This document shows, one piece after another, positions 25,969-36,406 of a stretch of 64,000 bases of DNA; position 1 is the stretch's first letter, and every line of letters starts with the position of its first letter. The DNA comes from Opisthorchis felineus (lineage: Eukaryota > Platyhelminthes > Trematoda > Opisthorchiida > Opisthorchiidae), in contig SJOL01008583.1 of assembly GCA_004794785.1 (NCBI GenBank), positions 416,304-480,303 on the forward strand, given 5' to 3'. Under the pieces are notes generated by a model. It had not been told where the DNA came from. It did no database searches and was given only the letters and a program-made list of their open reading frames with translations. The translations under genes and the position numbers were made by a program.

Positions 25969-28106
25969 GTAAGACAACTTATTCCAGGGGCTTGGTTAAG
26001 GCGAATAGGTGAAATCAGATAAGAAGCAGATGTAAATAGAGCTGCTAGGTTAAATATTTGTGGTGCCATCTTACGGGCACTGACGAGCCGACTAGAAATC
26101 AGTCTTAAGAAAATTTGCAATGGACGCATTAGGAAGCTAACAAAGAGTAATACAGAATAGTTTAAGAATACAAGGGACCAGGACACAAGAATCAGGTTTA
26201 CATAAGTTTGGTGCTTTCGGTGTGCGTTGTTTTGAATGCTACGGTATGTGTATGCCGAGTTATAAGCGGTGTCAACGGGTAGGATGCCGGACTATGGTCT
26301 AGAAACCGTTTGCAATTTGGTTTTTCACTAACATGGGAGTCAGAAAATGCTCTCAGATAAGTTCAACCTACGGTTAAGAAATTATTTCGTCCATACTTAA
26401 CGGATATTAAGTTTCGGACGGCATAGAGACGTAAATCACACAAAACAGACAAACGCAATCAAGTAAGTTTGTCTAGATTTTAGGAATGCTTGGAACGAAG
26501 GACAAACCAGTTCAACCCATCTATCTGTTCCGAAGCACAGGTCAGTGCGCATTCCCAGCATTGCGAATGGTTAAACTAACTAGTAGTGGTCCAGGTTGAT
26601 AGGTGAACATATCTCAATTTCACTCTGTGTCAATCGGGGAAAGGTAGGTTGCGGAAGTCGTCGAGACACAATCCGGAGTAGGTGAAGCATCCATCCGGGT
26701 CCGTCTGAGGTAAATACACTCCCCAGTTCATTGGTGATGTATCCAAGGCAGCACGCCATTGTATGTGTGAGCCTGAAAGAGGGTAGTTCTAACGAATATG
26801 TAAGAAATTCACCGACAGTTTTCAGGTGCTTTAAATTTGTAGAGGTCATCTTTCATACCTTGGAGGTGTGCTGGCCAGAGAGACTTCTTTTCAAGAGAAC
26901 GGCTGCACATCAGAGCCATCACTGTTGTGGTGGTTTTCCGAAGAGCATTCTAGTCAATTAAATCGACCTTAACGGCCATAACGGCCTAATCTACAATCAT
27001 GCAGCTTTTCAAATAGGTGGTCGGTCACCAGTCTCAAGAGTTTTGACTGTTCTGTGTAGCATAATTGGAAGTCCTAGACAGGCTTGAGCTGATATTGGTG
27101 GCAGTGTTGCATAAGTTGCCAAACTGTGAAAATTGTTTTAACTTAGCTTTGCTTGTTTTGAAACCTAGCTGCTTCCACGGGTTCCACATGTAACAGAAAG
27201 TTAACGAAAGATGACGGTCACCACATCTTTCGACATGAAAGATACGAGGCTGAGTTCCAGATGAGTTGAACAATCTGTACTGGAAGCTCTTTTGAATTTC
27301 GGGAGAATTACTGAACTGGACAAGCTAGGCGGTATTATTCAGATTTTGCCCAAATGACTGGGAATTTGGTGCAACACAGAGCCTGCTCCAACTTTTAAGA
27401 GTTCAGTGAGGAATCCATTTTATCCACGTGACTCATGGCTCCTCATAAACAAGGAATTCCCTGTATATTATGCATGTCTGATGGAATTTTGAGCACGTTT
27501 CAATGACTATCATCATGTAAACCTACCACTGTAATGAGTAACAGGCTAATTAACCTGGGCATTGAAGCCCTCCATCCAGCGGTCAACAGGTCGTGTCATT
27601 ATTGACAAATGCCTTCCATCATTCTATCTCCATCGCTTCGGTGAAAACTAAATGTATAGAGCTGACCGATTTAAATGGGGAAAAATAGTCAACCACTGTC
27701 ATTATTCACTCCTGAAACATCCAGTTTTCATACTGTTCATAAGCTTTCTACGTGTTGCCTCAAAATCCTAGTAATATGACTTCTGATTTGTCGACAGCCT
27801 CTACAATGAACATGATCAACCGGCGTTGTCTTGTCAAATAACATAGCGATAACTCGCCAAGGCAAACAACAGAAGATCTGTCAAATCGGTTAGAGTGCCG
27901 AACAACGGCTTTTACGGCATTTTCAATGAAAACACCTTCATTCATTAAGGCTTTCACAAAAGAATATGCGTGATAAACCGCTCAATTGAGAACGGTTTGG
28001 GGTGGTATGGATTAGCCGAGCCACATCAATACATCTAGCAGTTCTCAGGGACTACACTGAGGCATTTTGATCCAGTATCAAAAACACGGATATCATCCTT
28101 GTACGC
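25969..28106. other. No firm gene; antisense open stretch at about 26640-26790
   Basis: On the minus strand a good acceptor-like CTACCCTCTTTCAG is followed by two overlapping open frames of 45-60 codons, each ending at a stop. One encodes an extracellular-looking peptide (NWGVYLPQTDPDGCFTY). The frames compete and no downstream polyadenylation signal was seen, so it is not called as a gene. Confidence 0.3.
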
Positions 28107-28592
28107 TAATCGAGATACCAATTTGGTTTTGATGGGAGACTTACCAGGAAACCAGCCGAATCTCTCGTTTATGATGTTCTTAATCAGCTGAATGTGCTAC
28201 ACGTGACTGTCTAATGTTTCAGTTGGTACGACTTTCGAGCTATCGCAATACAATTTATAGACGTACTGAACTACTCATAAGGTTGCTGTCGAAGCGTTTT
28301 TAGCAATACTATGAGGAGTGCAACGTGTCTATACAATGCAGTACGACATCCCGAATATCGTACCAAATGAAACATTAGATGGCTCATTAGATGACTCTGT
28401 TACAGAAGAACATAATAAACAAGAGATCAAGCTGGGTTTCAGGTGAGCCTCCCGTCACAACCAAATAACTGTGCAAATGAGTGTATAAATCGAATTTTGG
28501 TGTAATTTGGGTTCAAGTAAGACATGAGGTTGACGGAAACTTGGGGGTTGTGCCTGGCTAATGAGTCCGGTCGTAGTGTAGTACGTCTATAC
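28107..28592 (+). mobile_element. Penelope-like terminal repeat, copy B (long palindrome)
   Basis: Two arms of about 190 bp are inverted copies of each other around a centre at about 28291-28304. The left arm runs from CGAGATACC to AAGGTTGCT, the right arm from AGCAATACT onward. The right arm continues through AATGAGTGTATAAATCG and the TGACGGAAAC block to the ribozyme position. It then runs past that to TAGTGTAGTACGTCTATA, the start of the next repeat unit. The hammerhead core reads CTAATGAG and is directly followed by TCCGGTCG. Stem II, GAA and the start of helix III are therefore deleted and the ribozyme is dead. The arms are diverged, so this is an old copy. It is the same family as 3725-4088 and 46712-47037. 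Confidence 0.65.
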
Positions 28593-30034
28593 TTCGTACT
28601 TTTTTGAGATCTCAGAAGCTACCTTCCTCGGAGGTCAGGCAATAAGTGTTCATTTGGTTTTGTCTTTTACCTTGCTTTAGACCATCATTTCCAAGTTACT
28701 GATTGTAGCTTTCGACTAGCCACTATGATTTGATAACAGTAATATTAATAGAAAACAGTTGTAAAAAATACCTGTTTCCATCAACCTTCATGGTTGCCCC
28801 GAGTTAAATATTATTAAGCTCTTTAGTCGTTTTCTTGTTTCTTGGCTCAGTAATCAGCCCTGATAATTTGCTTACGATTTTGACGGCAAGTCTTCATGTC
28901 TCAAATGCTAATTTTGAGCCTGATATTTGATTGCGACAGTGCTAAACGGTTAGCTTATCCCAGATTACAAAACCGTTGTTTCTGTTTGATGCTTATCACC
29001 ACGGCGAAAGTGATCCACCCACGTGCAATCAATGTTTTTAACGCATGCTTTCATATCGTCTGACACCGGGTTGAATTTCCTCTCTTTTGTTTTGTAATTG
29101 GTTCGGTCCGTCGTTTACTCTAGCATAACGCAAGGAGGGCATTCAGTTTTTCTGTGAGCGTGGCGGACTAATTTAACCAAAAATGTGCAAGCTGAAAGTC
29201 GGTACATGGCTGAGGAATTGTTAAAATCAATGTACGGGAAGACGGCTAGCGTGGATCATAGCGTCGCTCTCTCCGAGGAGACTTGGGGCAACAAACGATG
29301 AAACATCAGCTCTCGTAGTTACTGGTTAAGTGTGAGACAAAAAGCGAGCTTTGACTGGTGGACCCAGGAATCTCCACTATGAATTGATCGTCAAGGAGGG
29401 GAGTGCAACAGTTTGAGAGTCCATATCCAGCACTCATGCAGAAAATGAAGACAATCGAGCAAACTTATGCCATTCTTCTTTCAGTTTCAGCAGGCACTTC
29501 TGGGCTGTGTGATAACATCGAGTAAATGAAATATTAGCTCATCATAATAGGATATGTGTCCTCCGTTTCCATTCGTAATTGTAAAGCTTCATGTGTCCTA
29601 TTACGTCGAATCAAATACACCAACATTCTCCGTTGCCGGCAATTTTTCCAGAAGTAGACGCTCTCATACCGGAAAAAATATCCATACAAAATGCTGCTCG
29701 ATGAACCCGCTGTCATCGCATAAATTAATGAGGCCTCAAACTGCCGGGTTGGGACGCTGTTTCTGGATCGGCTACCAGAATTTGAAGAGTCGCACAATGA
29801 AGTGAACTTGCTCTTCTTATTATGCATTTAGGACGGCTACGATCCATCTGCAGCTTCGAAATTGTCATCTAAAACCCCTGACTATTTGTACCTATTGTTT
29901 TAGGCTTGTAAGAACAACCCCAAAAGTGCCGATAGGCACAGACAGTTTGCGTACTCCCCAAAACATATTCTGACGTTAGATCGAACTGAGGAAGCTGCTT
30001 TTATGTCTTGATCAAATGGCTGAAAGAGAGCTTC
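28593..30034. other. No supported gene
   Basis: Open frames around 29534-29827 overlap on both strands. One plus frame (containing YRKKYPYKMLLDEPAVIA) looks protein-like but carries stops. It could be a decayed gene or element and cannot be named. Confidence 0.35.
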
Positions 30035-30149
30035 CTTAGAAATGGCGGTTCTCCATTAACACGGTATTGGAGTGCCCGGGCCCCACTGCGTCATACGATC
30101 CGCAAACATATCTTGATAATGAAAATTGGAACCTGTTCCCTTGGTCACA
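30035..30149 (+). CDS. Possible host exon with thrombospondin-type-1-like start
   Basis: After an AG border (CTTCCTTAG) the frame is open for 38 codons and reads into WNLFPWSQC, which resembles the W-x(4)-W-S-x-C opening of thrombospondin type-1 repeats. It then meets a stop (TAA) at about 30152 unless a weak donor, GTTAAG, is used. With that donor the phase fits the next candidate at 30339-30427. The similarity is nine residues only. A chance match or a decayed exon is possible. Confidence 0.2.
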
Positions 30150-30338
30150 GTGCCTCGGTTAAGCCGGTGAAAGCATTACCTGTCCGAAGGTAGGTGCTTG
30201 TCTTTCAAAGCCTTCTTTCACAAGGCCATCCTTTACACACGCAAACCGAGTTTCAGCTTCGTCGACTGAATAGCTTATATTGTGTGAATCAGTTTCATCG
30301 TCATATCATGCAACGACTAAATACAGTCTGGATAACAG

Positions 30339-30427
30339 GCTATGGAAGGCATCACAGTAAGGAAGATTTCTTGATATGCCAAAACCCCGTTGCGGTATAT
30401 TCACCACGGCCAGGATTTTGTAATTCT
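30339..30427 (+). CDS. Possible host exon, unidentified
   Basis: An acceptor-like GGATAACAG with a possible branch sequence GACTAAAT upstream is followed by 29 open codons after two bases, ending at a good donor, GTGAGT. The peptide contains HHSKEDFLICQNPVAVYSP and two cysteines. The entry phase matches the weak donor of the 30035-30149 candidate. No family is recognised. Confidence 0.22.
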
Positions 30428-33400
30428 GTGAGTCCATTTGACCCTAATTGTACGGTATTCGAAATCTTCACGGCTGGCTGCTTAGCTGTTTATTAGCTTG
30501 ACTTCCGTCTGATCAATGACGAGCAAACCTTGCTTCGTGTTGTCGGTTCATTGCACTAAAATCAAACTAACTCGACAATTTGGCATACCGCACTGTACAG
30601 AACTTTCGCAGCAATTTCGGTGTGCTTGCTATGTCAACGGATAATCGCTTTTTGTGGGAGATTCAATCATCAGCGGAGTGATTTTATCGGCGCGATCAAC
30701 TCTGTCACCTCCAGAAGTGATCCTATGGTGCTGTGCCTAACTTTTGCGTTTACCACTTCCAAACAGTGTTGATACTTTAGCTGAACAGAGGTGAGGGCCT
30801 CTGAAACCAGTAAGTGTATGTGCAAATTGCTCAGTTTTTTGTTGTTTAAATCTTGGTCAAGAGAGAATGACCAGGTAAAATATGGCAGAGCTAGAGGTGT
30901 TTTCATCCTTAGTATGTTTTGTTATTAGGTTTTGGTTTCGATAGCATTTGTAGCGATGATACATAATATGCCTATGATGGATTTTCCCTCATCATTTAAG
31001 ATGGTACGCTCAAAAGACTTTTTTAGGCGTAAATGTCTAGTTTTGATCCTGCCTTTTATTAATTAATTCTGGGAAGTTGACAGAATTGCACATGTATTCC
31101 TTTGAAACTTTTGATGTGATTTCGGAATCAGTTTGGTTTGTCTGTTATCTTGCTGGTTTCAGGGGCTTTGCCCTTTCTGGTTAAATTGGCCACATCCGAA
31201 TGGTTGTTTTGCCTTTTTTTCTGGCGTTATAGTCCTAACGGTCTATAGTCCTCGATGCAGTTTTTCACTAGGCAGGTCCCTGAGTTCACAAGTTTCAGCT
31301 GCTATTTCACCCCAAGGAATTTTGTCAAGCAAAATTGGAAATTACTTCATAAAGTTACTGTCGAGAGTCTGCCTGGGAGACAAGGAGGCCTGCAGTGTAC
31401 GAGAGACTCTGTCTCTTCAACCTGCGGAATAGTTCTTGGTGTTGCCTGGTCTTTCGGTTTGGGTGTAGCTCCTCTTGCATGGTAATGGAAAAATGTGGCA
31501 AATTCCTCAGGATTTTGTGGCGTGAGACCACGAACTGTGCCCGTCTCAGTGTAATCCATATGACAGACAAACATGTGGCACACCGACGTAAACCTGTTTT
31601 GAATATTTATACGAACGTATTAAATACGACGACAAAATAACTTGACCAATATCGCTGTAATAACGGATGCCGGATACAAACAACAATTTTTTAATTCGGA
31701 GCAGGTTCATTTTTTTCGTCACTCCCTTAAGACTCTGGGGCTCTGGGTGGTTAGTTTAGGTCTTTTAACTCCGAAGGATACATTTTCAAGGATGAAGATA
31801 AAATAGTAAATTTGAACACGGAAAAGAATGAAAATCAACTTCTAGATGAAGGTGATTAAGAGCGTGACGACCACGGTCGTTGCAATGGCTGAGGAGCACG
31901 ATACCAATAGTTGCAAGTAAAACATGCTGCACATGCAGATGGCGAACACCTGTTTATGCTTACTACATTCAAAGGTTCAAAACAAAGTTTAACACAGTGA
32001 GCTAAGACCTGTGACCCGGACCAAGGCAAATAAAACAACCAACTTCACATTGGCTGTCTGAAGGCGAAGTGGCACAACTTGTGACGTAACGCATGACTGA
32101 ATTAGCTGGGTTACTTTTTTCGGTCATTACTTATAGGTGTAATCATTCGCAATGGAAAGAAAAACCAACCTGCTTAGCCTTGGTTAGACACATGGAAAGA
32201 ATAGAACAGATTAACTATTAGAAGGCCTTGTTGAGCACCAACGATCTGTCCATCGTGTTTGTCAATCTTCCAAGTCTAGCATTGTTTGGGTGTCTAAAAT
32301 ACATACGGCTAATGTCTACGTTTGTCGTTTCCGCGTGAGGGAATACCTTCACGTCACCAGGCCATCCGAAATTAAATACGAATTTGGCAGAAACTTGATG
32401 ATTACTCGACTGTGAGGCATAATCAGTTGAAGCCATCTGCACGCGCTAGAGACAGCAAAAAAGTGGACCTTTGGACAGTGTGACAGTTCAAAAAAACTAC
32501 ACTTGTAATCCCTTATGGTTGCAGAACTGCACTGAACTGAACAAAGGATTCGACTTTATTATTTTGTTCACAAATTTCTCCTTAAAGCACCCTGTTGAAT
32601 TACAGAGTGACCATCAGTCTGCCGTTGCCAGGTATAACACATCATTCTAAATGGATGCACACATTTGGCAGCTTTTTTATCCATTCGTAAGCAAACACTC
32701 CACTGAAACCTCCTGCGTATGCAGACTGCAAACTTTCCTTGCCGCAGCTCGGCATGTTGGTATTTAAGCTGAAAAATGGTGAGATTGGTTTTAGATGGAA
32801 GCCGTCAAGTACAGTATGGACCTCACAGTGGTGTGCTGGCTTGTGTGTCCTCACGATACACTGAACTATAATAAGGGTCGTCTGTGTCACACGCAGAGCT
32901 TCTCATTCCCACATAACGAATAGCTAGGGGTCTTGAGGTGCTCCAAAATGTGTGGCAACTCGTTCATTAAAAAGTATAATGCACTGAAGTCTTTAGCCAA
33001 ACACCGCTGCGTTTCACTCAGCAGTTTAAGCGATGCTAGTCACGCTCGTGTCCGACTGTAGGCGTCCAGGCAGTATCCCAGCCCGCATACAATCGTGATT
33101 TTCAAAACCCAAAATAATCCTATACCACACAGGCATATAGGCACACATTGCACTTCCAAGTTCCTCAAGTGCTGGATAACGGTCAAACCAGTGATACAGC
33201 CTAAATCACGGAAAACTGTTCCGGCAGGTTCATACCCTAATTAACTCCGACGAATACTCAAAAGTAAAATGAAACTTAGCGTGCGAACTAACAGAGAAAC
33301 CTATTGGATGCACAACTCTTAAGAGTCGGAAGACGCGAAGAATGCCGGGGATGCCCGAATATTATTTCGGTTAACCTGTGCATCCAGTCTGTGAAATCCA

Positions 33401-33700
33401 CCTGTGGATGAGGCGTTCAAGGATCCAGTTGGCGCTTCCATCTTCTGGACCACTGGGTTAAGCACAACAAACAACATTTCATGTTGCCAACAACTGTGGG
33501 AATCTCGAAATTGAATCTAACCTGGAAGAAGAAACTTGAACCCGCTTCTGCTTCGGAGGTTCGCGTCTGTACATCTCCTGTTCATCGAGATACTGGTCCG
33601 CATGACCTATATCCCGCATTGCGCAAGGATAGCGGTGAGGTGCCCAGTTAGCGCTTGATAGATCCAGCTTCCTTCACTTGAGGGGAGATTCCGCTCCAGA
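30428..33700. other. No supported gene
   Basis: At 31250-31580 both strands have overlapping open frames; the minus-strand one is proline-rich (RGATPKPKDQATPRTIPQ). It could be a decayed coding or repeat segment, but no motif decides it. The rest shows nothing. Confidence 0.35.
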
Positions 33701-33779
33701 CAACTGGGCAGAAAAAAGGCCCGTACGGTATGAGGTAACCTCAGAGGGATCAGCTTGACTCCACTCGTAATAAGGCCCA

Positions 33780-34390
33780 CGGAGCCACGTGTCCTTCCTC
33801 GCCTTATGGCGGCCGGTGACAAATTGACTATAGAGATAATGGGATGGACGTTGGAAGTCTAAAAAGCAGTGATGATCAGATAGCTTCTGACGAAGACGTC
33901 GTCGACCTGGAATATGCCGAGGACATAGAAGAGAAAAATAAGGTGAAGCTGTCCCTGGATAGACTGAACCAAGTCTTCCATCTTTGGCATGCGCTGTGCA
34001 CGCACAATTGTGAACACACGAGTTACAATTCAGGGAGAGGCGTTCTAATTTATGCTGCGTTTTACGTAACTTGGAAGGTGCGCGAGTTCAAATATTAGCG
34101 AAATAGACGAGGTTACTGCACGAAATTCTGAGGTTCTGGCTGCGTCTGCTAATTTGAGTCAACTATGGCAACAAATCAGCAAATTCCTGAATCTCAAGGG
34201 GCATGTCTATTAGCCTTGCCGCGCGGGATGTTTTGTTGTACGGTTGTGTAATCTGGTCATTCCATGCAGCGTAACTGAGACGTCTTCAGGTTTTCGATGA
34301 CCATTTTCTCAGTACCACAGCTGGTGTAGGCTGGTGTCAGCCCATACGTAACCAGGCAGTTAGAAAACGGTATTACGGTTGCTCAAGATG
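33780..34390 (+). pseudogene. LINE (RTE/CR1-like) reverse-transcriptase 3' region, decayed
   Basis: Conserved blocks of a non-LTR reverse transcriptase occur in order but in different frames. An LTIEIMGWTLE block lies at about 33824-33860. The catalytic-box region DLEYAEDIEEKNK is at about 33904-33944, where the YADD box has become YAED. The FTxLG...EIDEVTARN and LWQQISKFLNLKGHVY blocks lie at about 34060-34208. LLYGC, LRRLQVFDD and GVGWCQPIRNQAVRK follow up to about 34385. At least two frameshifts and several stops separate them, so the copy is dead. The order and spacing match the palm-to-C-terminal part of LINEs common in trematodes; whether RTE or CR1 needs a tree. The 5' half and endonuclease are missing, as expected for a 5'-truncated copy. 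Confidence 0.7.
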
Positions 34391-34544
34391 GACTTTGATC
34401 GAAGAATGTTTAGCACCAAACGTTGTCCTGATTTGATCCTGTATTGCGTGTGCCGAATCATCGCCTTCAACGGAGATTTCGTTTTGTAAGCAAAGCCAGT
34501 TTACCCTGAAGAGCTAAGGAGCAATGTACAGTTGCTTCATTCTC

Positions 34545-34650
34545 ACTCAGGATCGTCAGCAGTGTGCATCTCCCAAAAGTCCAGGAAGTTTCGAACCCGG
34601 GAGCTTCCGTCTGGTAGTTTGAACGAATATCTCTTCAGCCACCGGCGGCT
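34545..34650 (-). repeat. tRNA-derived SINE remnant (antisense)
   Basis: On the minus strand, GGAAGCTCCCGGGTTCGAAAC contains a box-B-like GGTTCGAAAC, and a GTGGCTGAAGAGAT stretch upstream resembles box A. The same arrangement, GGAAGCTCGCAGGTTCGAAAT, occurs antisense at 44910-44970, and both have a GAGATGCA(C/A)A(C/T)TGCTG-like block downstream. The shared sequence outside the promoter boxes makes a repeat family more likely than chance. Confidence 0.45.
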
Positions 34651-34714
34651 GATTAGGGGTGTGAACGACGTTTTTGGGTCTGATTGAGAGTGAAAGGGAG
34701 GAGGTGAATCTTTG

Positions 34715-34805
34715 ACTTCGCAGAGGATCATCATCATCATTATCGACAGCATGACACTAGTATTCAACATCGACACTTCGCCGCCGTAACTTCGCAGAGG
34801 ATCAT
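34715..34805 (-). mobile_element. 57-bp (ATG)n-tailed LINE 3' end with exact 17-bp target-site duplication, copy 3
   Basis: ACTTCGCAGAGGATCAT occurs at 34715-34731 and again at 34789-34805. Between them lies a short CAT run followed by GACAGCATGACACTAGTA and a TTCGCCGCCGTA block. This is the reverse complement of the element at 69-129 and is shared with 9001-9088. Removing the insert and one repeat restores continuous sequence. This is the signature of target-primed insertion of an extremely 5'-truncated LINE on the minus strand. Confidence 0.75.
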
Positions 34806-34897
34806 GAAAGTGTTCATTCAGCGCACTGAAACATCTTGTTGTAGTGCCGACAGGGTGGTCCGGATTGTAGTCTGGGTGATCTAAGTGTTCGGCAAAT

Positions 34898-36406
34898 TTG
34901 GCTGGGCCAAACACCCTGTTTAGTTTCAACGTACTGGTTACTTTTGACAATGAACAACACTATCCAGCCAGCGCCTCTTCATCGGTTTCAACTAGTACAC
35001 AGGAGATACTGGTGGGGTTCACCTGTGGGGGCTGTGAAAAGAGCTGTAAATCGAAAACTGGTTGGGTAGCCCACCGTCGAGTTAACGTTTACGAAAGTGT
35101 TGGCATGACCGTGGTCGCGGATTGTTTCTGCTTGTTTCTGACGAAGTTTGGCCGGAGCGAATACTGTCGGCACGCACATCCTACCCAGTCTAGTGGAGAT
35201 AAGCTTGGCCGAGTGAAGAATTCCGCTTGCCGCTGATTATAATAAGAGTCACAGTCACTCTCGCGCCTAACTGACAAGTTGAATCTGTCTCGCGACACGA
35301 AAACCACGTTGTTTGTCAGACAAGAATACTACTTTTCTGATCGCTCTGCTACCAGTACGAAAACCAGGTTACAGGTGTTTAACTGGCAACCACAGCTGCA
35401 TGAATCGCCATCTGGTAGTCCTAACCAAACTACCGGCAGACAGCTCCACATTCGTCCGACCCTGAAGATTATAGTGGCTGGCTCAAACAAACCGTGGATC
35501 GCGCAGTTTCGCTAAAGAAATTTGACTATGACATTTCGCCCACCAGTTTTGACTGCATGGTCTTTGCCCTAGGTTTGAAGTTTGGCACCATGGCACCAGA
35601 GCATGTACTAACGATTCTGGACCTCAAAGCATCCACTAAATTTACACACACGTGGAAAGCGGAATCTCGATGCCGCCGTCAGCAAGCCCGTCATGCCGAA
35701 TACAGATTGGCTGAGCGAAATACGTCACCACCAAGACCACCAGAGGCGGAAAGAAGCAGCGTCCGCTGTGCTCGGTGGCTTGTGAAAGAACCTATGCAAT
35801 GGAAACTGTGGACCAGCTTCGGATGTCGAACACCAGTGGGGACATGTGCTCTCTGTTCCAAACTACGTGAACAGCGGTCCAAGCCACACAGGGATGCAAT
35901 CTTACCGGAGTTATATCGCGCCAGGTACAGTTGGGCGTAAGATCCGCTTGATGGACGATTTGTCCTCAGGTTTGGACAAGCTGACGCCTAGAATGCTTCG
36001 CCGGTTCAACGTTAAATCCATTGTTCAGTACTCTAATTTAATAATATTATCTAGGAGTTACTCATCGCATTGGTGTTGTTTCCATATTACTCTACTTCCG
36101 AAGATCCCAAACGCGACTTCGACGGACAGACTGAGACCGGTGTCCGTGTCACCCATTCTTGTTTTGTGTTTTTATGAGGTGCTCGTTGATCGCTGAAGCT
36201 GTAGATTTCAACTACCCTCAGTCCCGTCTACATTTCCACATTGAGGTGGGCTTTCGGGAGCTACATCTCTGTTAGACACTCTGGTTTATCACGCTTTCGT
36301 GACTGTTTCCAAACTGAGTTTGGCATTTGTTGGCATGACGAACCCCTTCGATTCGGTTGGCATTGGCGAAATTTCCAGATCTGCTGAGAAGTTTGGAGTT
36401 AGGTAA
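34898..36406 (+). pseudogene. R2-like LINE, 5' half (zinc fingers to RT motif A), decayed
   Basis: The blocks follow the order of R2-type retrotransposons with restriction-like endonuclease. At 34898-35236 is an N-terminal region with a C2H2-type finger (TCGGCEKSCKSKTGWVAHRR, second histidine lost) and a second finger ending CRHAHPTQ followed by DKLGRVKNSACR. The linker runs at 35236-35515 and, in another frame, 35494-35940 (SLKKFDYDISPTSFDC; HAEYRLAERN). A third frame at 35846-36196 has GLDKLTPRMLRRFNVKSIVQ, SSHWCCFHITLLPKIPNA and RLRPVSVSPILVLCFYEVL, the start of the reverse transcriptase. At 36275-36406 are SKLSLAFVGMTNPFDSVG (RT motif A region, catalytic Asp kept) and SRSAEKFGV. There are frameshifts and stops throughout. 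The palm YxDD, C-terminal zinc knuckle and endonuclease are absent, and no 28S rDNA flanks it. Confidence 0.75.

Noticed and set aside
29534..29827. 97-codon minus-strand frame as a gene
   Set aside because: Frames on both strands are open over the same DNA and none shows a recognised motif or good splice borders.
34543..34950. 135-codon minus-strand open frame as a gene
   Set aside because: It crosses a SINE piece, the (ATG)n LINE insertion and R2-like 5' DNA, so it is a chance fusion of repeats.
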